From contig CAKQFF010000051.1 of NCBI GenBank assembly GCA_934230685.1, positions 1 to 11,158 on the forward strand: a DNA stretch of 11,158 bases. Reading direction: 5' to 3'. Every line of letters starts with the position of its first letter. Positions within the stretch are counted from its first letter, which is position 1. A model generated the notes under the pieces. It was not told the DNA's origin and made no database searches. It saw only the letters and a program-made list of their open reading frames with translations. A program made the translations under genes and the position numbers. The stretch is from an uncultured Prevotella sp. (GTDB lineage: Bacteria > Bacteroidota > Bacteroidia > Bacteroidales > Bacteroidaceae). Below, piece after piece: positions 8,159 to 11,158 of this stretch.

Positions 8159-8482
8159 ATGACAGAAAAAGAATTTGAAGAATATTGGAAGGCAAACCGT
8201 GAGTCCATCCTTTCAAAAGATGAGGAATATCGACGCGCTAAGGAGAACTTCAAGATGAGCAGCGGTTCCGACATGCTGCTGTTCGGCATACCTATTGTTG
8301 CCGGCATAGTGTTTATGAACAATGTGCATTTGGGCAACGAACTGCTCAATTGGGTGGCAAGCGCGGCCATTACTATAGTTTGCTTTGCCATTTGCGTATG
8401 GATTAAGAGTCTTATGACAGGCAGCGGGTCGCCGGATGAAGTGGAAGAGAAGATTAAGGAGAGAGAAAAAGAAAGATTATAA
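8159..8482 (+). CDS. Small two-helix membrane protein, unknown function
   Basis: I do not recognise a named family. The 107-residue product has a highly charged N-terminus (MTEKEFEEYWKANRE, then more Lys/Glu to about 32). Two hydrophobic helices follow, at about 38-54 (MLLFGIPIVAGIVFM) and 62-82 (LLNWVASAAITIVCFAICVW). A charged tail ends in EEKIKEREKERL. Both ends are probably on the same side of the inner membrane, with a short loop between the helices. The charged tail could form a short coiled coil. The ATG at 8159 follows an AT-rich stretch 47 bp after the DUF1460 stop on the same strand, so it may be the last gene of that transcript. A strong inverted repeat follows it. The coherent helix pattern and clean position between neighbours argue that the gene is real. 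Confidence 0.7.
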   Translation: MTEKEFEEYWKANRESILSKDEEYRRAKENFKMSSGSDMLLFGIPIVAGIVFMNNVHLGNELLNWVASAAITIVCFAICVWIKSLMTGSGSPDEVEEKIKEREKERL

Positions 8483-8492
8483 AAATAGATGG

Positions 8493-8534
8493 TGTGTCAA
8501 AATGGAAGTTAACAGACACTCCTATTTTGACACA
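8493..8534. terminator. Inverted repeat between convergent genes, likely bidirectional terminator
   Basis: TGTGTCAAAAT (8493-8503) pairs perfectly with ATTTTGACACA (8524-8534). GGA (8504-8506) pairs with TCC (8520-8522) beyond a one-base bulge, leaving a loop of 13 bases. It lies exactly between the 107-aa gene (plus) and queG (minus), where a two-way terminator is expected. The stem is AT-rich and lacks a clean T-run on the plus strand, so a dispersed palindromic repeat is an alternative. Confidence 0.5.
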
Positions 8535-8539
8535 TTCTC

Positions 8540-9484
8540 CTAATCAAGCGCCTCATGAATATTCCTCATCAGTCCCGAATACTTCGCCCTTTTCACCGCA
8601 CTTCCCTTAAACAGACGTCTATAATCCTCTTCCGTAAGTGCAAGCCAATCCTCACGCTTCATATTCAGCAGTTCGTCGGAAGGTTGCAGTTCGGGAGTAG
8701 TGTTGGGCTGAGAGAAACGGTTCCATGGACATGCCGTTTGGCAGCGGTCGCAACCGTAAATAGTATCTCCCATCTTTTCGGACAATTCGGATGGTATGTC
8801 CCCACGGTTTTCAATTGTCTGATAGCTTAGGCAAAGCCGGGCATCAAAACAAGTTTTGCCTTTTTCACCATTATCCTTACTTCCCTCCCCCATACTCAAC
8901 GCATGAGTAGGACAAGCGTCTACACACGCATGACAATTGCCGCAACGCGAAGTCATAGGCTCATCATACTCAAGCTCCACGGGCAGAAACAGTTCGCCAA
9001 GGAAGAACATACTTCCTGCACGAGGAATGATAAGCTGATGATTGCGTCCTGTCCATCCAAGCCCAGCCTTCACAGCCCAATAACGCTCAAGCACAGGAGC
9101 TGAGTCGCAAAAGGCACGATAGTTGTCAAAGCCTAAGAGTTCGGCCAATTGACGCAACTTATTCTTCACCACATCATGATAGTCCTTGCCCAATGCATAG
9201 GCGGCAAATTGCGGTTCGCCATCGGGCAGATGACTTGCAGGAGCATAGTTTAGAGCCACCGACACTATGCTTTTCAGTCCATCCATCAACAATCTTGGGT
9301 CGAAACGTTTGTCGGGATAATTCTCAAGATAAGCCATAGTGGCATGGTCGCCCCCAGCAATCCATTTTCTATACGACGCTACGACCTCAGGGTCTACGGC
9401 ATCTGCCTTTGCAATGCCACAAGCAAAAAAGCCGAGGTTCTTAGCCTCGGCTTTTATGCGTAGAGATAATTCTTTCTTATCCAT
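8540..9484 (-). CDS. queG: Epoxyqueuosine reductase
   Basis: This cobalamin-dependent iron-sulphur enzyme carries out the last step of queuosine synthesis, reducing epoxyqueuosine to queuosine in the wobble base of GUN tRNAs. The start at 9484 gives 314 residues; in-frame ATGs at 9514 and 9538 would give 324 or 332. The N-terminus LGFFACGIAKAD (17-28) and CDSAPVLERYWAVKAGLGWTGRN (126-148) are family signatures; D127 is the probable catalytic acid. Two [4Fe-4S] clusters are indicated by C181, C184, C187, C191-P and C245, C248, C252-P, with C218 also available. GSAVKRAKYSGLMRN (294-308) closes the conserved region, and the C-terminal HEAT extension of longer homologues is absent. A hydrophilic insert (about 198-210) between the clusters is unusual. 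The gene is downstream of the deacetylase gene on the same strand. A terminator-like hairpin lies inside codons 11-20. Confidence 0.95.
   Translation of the reverse strand: MDKKELSLRIKAEAKNLGFFACGIAKADAVDPEVVASYRKWIAGGDHATMAYLENYPDKRFDPRLLMDGLKSIVSVALNYAPASHLPDGEPQFAAYALGKDYHDVVKNKLRQLAELLGFDNYRAFCDSAPVLERYWAVKAGLGWTGRNHQLIIPRAGSMFFLGELFLPVELEYDEPMTSRCGNCHACVDACPTHALSMGEGSKDNGEKGKTCFDARLCLSYQTIENRGDIPSELSEKMGDTIYGCDRCQTACPWNRFSQPNTTPELQPSDELLNMKREDWLALTEEDYRRLFKGSAVKRAKYSGLMRNIHEALD
9427..9455 (-). terminator. Terminator-shaped hairpin inside the 5' end of queG
   Basis: AAAAGCCGAGG (9427-9437) and CCTCGGCTTTT (9445-9455) form a perfect 11-bp stem with a 7-base loop. Read on the minus strand, the direction of queG, the GC-rich core is followed at once by TTTTTT (complement of 9430-9425), the arrangement of an intrinsic terminator. 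The T6 encodes F19-F20 of QueG. Whether it terminates transcription is unknown. Confidence 0.5.
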
Positions 9485-9514
9485 ATAGATAAACACAATA
9501 TCTTTCTTATCCAT
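9471..9514 (-). repeat. 30-bp-spaced direct repeat at the queG start
   Basis: The 14-mer TCTTTCTTATCCAT on the plus strand occurs at 9471-9484 and 9501-9514, exactly 30 bp apart. On the minus strand each copy encodes an in-frame ATG followed by Asp-Lys-Lys, so the frame reads MDKKDIVFIY and then MDKKEL. This creates two alternative starts separated by ten codons. Confidence 0.7.
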
Positions 9515-9553
9515 CATAAGTACTGATGGCATTAACAATCATTATTCCACACT

Positions 9554-10165
9554 CTACTCAAAAGTCTTAAACTCGTAGCCTTGTTCCTTAAGCCACTTGA
9601 GTGAGCGTGGAAGTGCTGTGCGGAGTTTGCCGATGCTCCTCAGAGAATCGTGGAAAGTAATTATAGAACCGTTGCGTGCGTAATTGCACACATTATTATA
9701 TATATCATCAGCCGTGAGCCATTTTGAGTAGTCGCGTGTCACAAGATCCCACATCACAATGCGGTACTTACGTTTAAGCCACAAATACTCGCTATGACTC
9801 ATACATCCGTGAGGCGGACGGAAGAGATGCGACCCGATAAGGTCGTTGGCACGCTCGGTATCTTCGATATACGTCTTTGCCAAATGCTTGAATCCTCCGA
9901 GATGGTGGTAGGTATGGTTGCCCACCTGATGTCCCTCAGCCACTATCTGACGGTAGAGGTCGGGATACTTGCGCACATTGTCGCCCACCATAAAGAATGT
10001 AGCCTTGGCGTCAAACTCAGCCAGCGTCTGGAGAATGAACGGTGTAGACTCCGGTATAGGTCCGTCGTCGAACGTGAGGTATACCGAATGGTCATTACGG
10101 TCCATTCTCCAGGCTGCGTGTGGATAAAGCCACCGCAGCCATATTGCCGGTTGTTCAATTATCAT
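9554..10165 (-). CDS. CE4 polysaccharide deacetylase (NodB homology domain)
   Basis: This 203-residue protein is almost entirely a carbohydrate-esterase family 4 domain, which removes acetyl groups from N-acetylated sugars using a metal ion. All catalytic motifs are visible: TFDDGP (31-36; base D33, metal ligand D34), HTYHH (84-88; metal ligands H84 and H88), RPPHG (116-120), W139-D140 with D145, and FHDS (171-174; H172). It has no obvious signal peptide: the first 20 residues hold only a short hydrophobic stretch broken by Arg11. It may therefore act in the cytoplasm or at the inner face of the membrane, perhaps on a lipid-linked precursor, rather than on mature peptidoglycan. Its ATG overlaps the stop of the upstream GT117 gene by four bases (ATGA, 10162-10165), which implies translational coupling and a shared role. 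queG follows 69 bp downstream (start to stop). Confidence 0.93.
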   Translation of the reverse strand: MIIEQPAIWLRWLYPHAAWRMDRNDHSVYLTFDDGPIPESTPFILQTLAEFDAKATFFMVGDNVRKYPDLYRQIVAEGHQVGNHTYHHLGGFKHLAKTYIEDTERANDLIGSHLFRPPHGCMSHSEYLWLKRKYRIVMWDLVTRDYSKWLTADDIYNNVCNYARNGSIITFHDSLRSIGKLRTALPRSLKWLKEQGYEFKTFE

Positions 10166-11158
10166 TGCATCTCATAAGGCTGACCGCCCTTCATTTGGTA
10201 CATTTTATAAATGTTGTTGGCAACAGTCATCCACTTATCGGCCTGCTTGGCATCGACAAGCCTCATCACGTCCGAAAGACTCTGCATCACGTAGAGCTGA
10301 CGCATGAGACTGTCTGAGCACATGTCGAAGCGACTGCCATCGAGCTGCACATAGTAGTCGGCATAGCTCTTGGTGTTGTCCCAAACCTCATTGAGCAGAC
10401 GCTTAGCATCTTTCATCTGTCCAAGCAGAGCGTAAGCGCGAGCCAAGTCGGCAGAGCCAGACACGAATGTGTTAGGCACATTATAGTTGGGCAGCACCTT
10501 TTCTGCCTTGCGCAGCACCTTAAGCGCCTTGTCGTTCTTGCCCTCCTTGATGAGTTCAAGGGCGAGCTGAACAAAGAGATGGCGATGGGTGTAGCACATG
10601 CGCATCACAGTCTCGTCGAGATAGAGTCCAGGCTTGTCAAGTCCGCCAAACTTATAGCGGTTCATCACATTGTTATATGTCTTCTCGGTGTCGAAGTTCT
10701 TCGCGCCATTGGCATTTGTGGTGAACGGTGAGATGCGGTAAGCAAGACCTTCTGTTATGAAGTTATCGCCAAGATTCATATAGTTGTCCTCACCTACAGT
10801 AGTGGCTACATACAATGGGCGTGTCCAGTTGCACTGTGACAGCATCTCAAGCATCATGAGGTCGTTCTTGTAGAGAGCGCGCTTGCCACTAAGCGAGATA
10901 ACCATACGGTCGGGGATAGAGTCGCTTGCCATCATCATTCCGCTCTTCTTCACAGCCTCCTTGTCGATAGTGATGAACATAGTGTCAGTAGGAATTACGT
11001 GCATGTCGCTGTTCTTAGAGCGCACCCAATACTTCATGATGTTCTTCACCTCAAACGGATTGTCGCCAAACTGCTGCTTTGCATCAGCAGAATGTTCCTT
11101 GTAGTAGTCCAATACCTGCTGCTTGAGCGACGCATCCACCTGCACATAGTCGTTAGTG
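10162..11158 (-). CDS. DUF2723 / GT117 family membrane glycosyltransferase, C-terminal part
   Basis: Only the last 331 residues are visible; the frame is open to the right edge and the GTG at 11145 is just a codon in the frame (preceded by TNDY). The segment LSGKRALYKNDLMMLEML followed by NWTRPLYVATTV and NYMNLGDNFITEGLAYRI is the typical C-terminal region of Bacteroidetes DUF2723 proteins. These carry a multi-helix, dolichyl-mannosyltransferase-like N-terminal part (outside this window) and are classed as GT117. The last 150 residues contain TPR-like helices (for example NDKALKVLRKAEKVLPNY and ADLARAYALLGQMKDAKRLL). The family is predicted to transfer sugar from a lipid carrier on the periplasmic side, perhaps in protein O-glycosylation; substrate and acceptor are not known from this sequence. 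Its stop overlaps the start of the CE4 deacetylase gene. Confidence 0.85.
   Translation of the reverse strand, partial: TNDYVQVDASLKQQVLDYYKEHSADAKQQFGDNPFEVKNIMKYWVRSKNSDMHVIPTDTMFITIDKEAVKKSGMMMASDSIPDRMVISLSGKRALYKNDLMMLEMLSQCNWTRPLYVATTVGEDNYMNLGDNFITEGLAYRISPFTTNANGAKNFDTEKTYNNVMNRYKFGGLDKPGLYLDETVMRMCYTHRHLFVQLALELIKEGKNDKALKVLRKAEKVLPNYNVPNTFVSGSADLARAYALLGQMKDAKRLLNEVWDNTKSYADYYVQLDGSRFDMCSDSLMRQLYVMQSLSDVMRLVDAKQADKWMTVANNIYKMYQMKGGQPYEMQ

Noticed and set aside
8493..8534. Terminal inverted repeats of an insertion sequence
   Set aside because: Only 42 bp lie within the repeat, there is no transposase frame, and no target-site duplication is visible; a terminator or short palindrome is more likely.
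11143..11145. GTG as the start of the right-edge gene
   Set aside because: The reading frame continues without a stop to the window edge (TNDY before it), and the family has a large membrane domain upstream; the gene is cut by the window.

Overview
The window looks like chromosomal DNA from a member of the Bacteroidales, probably a Prevotella-like genus (genus level is a guess). Four things point there: an ATP synthase beta subunit with the lysine/glutamate-rich insertion I associate with Bacteroidetes; lineage-restricted families (DUF4421, DUF1460, DUF2723/GT117); promoters of the Bacteroides TAnnTTTG type; and AT-rich gaps with A-rich rather than Shine-Dalgarno-like sequence before the starts. 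I see no tRNA, rRNA, CRISPR array, phage gene or transposase. The longest gap between genes is about 274 bases.

Layout. Positions 1-3716 are on the minus strand: the first 361 codons of atpD (running off the left edge), pfkA (6-phosphofructokinase) and an NhaD-like sodium/proton antiporter. A divergent intergenic region with a promoter on each side follows. Positions 3991-8482 are on the plus strand: nudC (NADH pyrophosphatase / NAD decapping), a Gfo/Idh/MocA oxidoreductase, an exported DUF4421 protein, an exported DUF1460 cysteine-amidase-like protein and a 107-residue two-helix membrane protein. A hairpin with an 11-bp stem separates these from a convergent minus-strand group at 8540-11158: the C-terminal part of a DUF2723/GT117 membrane glycosyltransferase, a CE4 polysaccharide deacetylase that overlaps it by ATGA, and queG (epoxyqueuosine reductase).

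How the genes fit together. The left part is core energy metabolism: ATP synthase, glycolysis and ion homeostasis. nudC adds NAD(H) and RNA-cap turnover. The DUF4421, DUF1460 and 107-aa genes are closely spaced and all predicted to be exported or membrane-bound, so they may form an envelope unit. The GT117-deacetylase pair suggests surface glycan or glycoprotein work, with a tRNA-modification gene downstream.

I do not see a clear new defence or mobile system. The points most worth a second look are: the NhaD-like protein, which keeps the two Asp-Asn helix motifs but lacks other polar residues of the family; a strong terminator-shaped hairpin with a T6 tract inside the first 20 codons of queG; a 30-bp repeat unit giving queG alternative starts; a palindrome in the nudC leader; and palindromic elements at 4761-4808 and 8493-8534.
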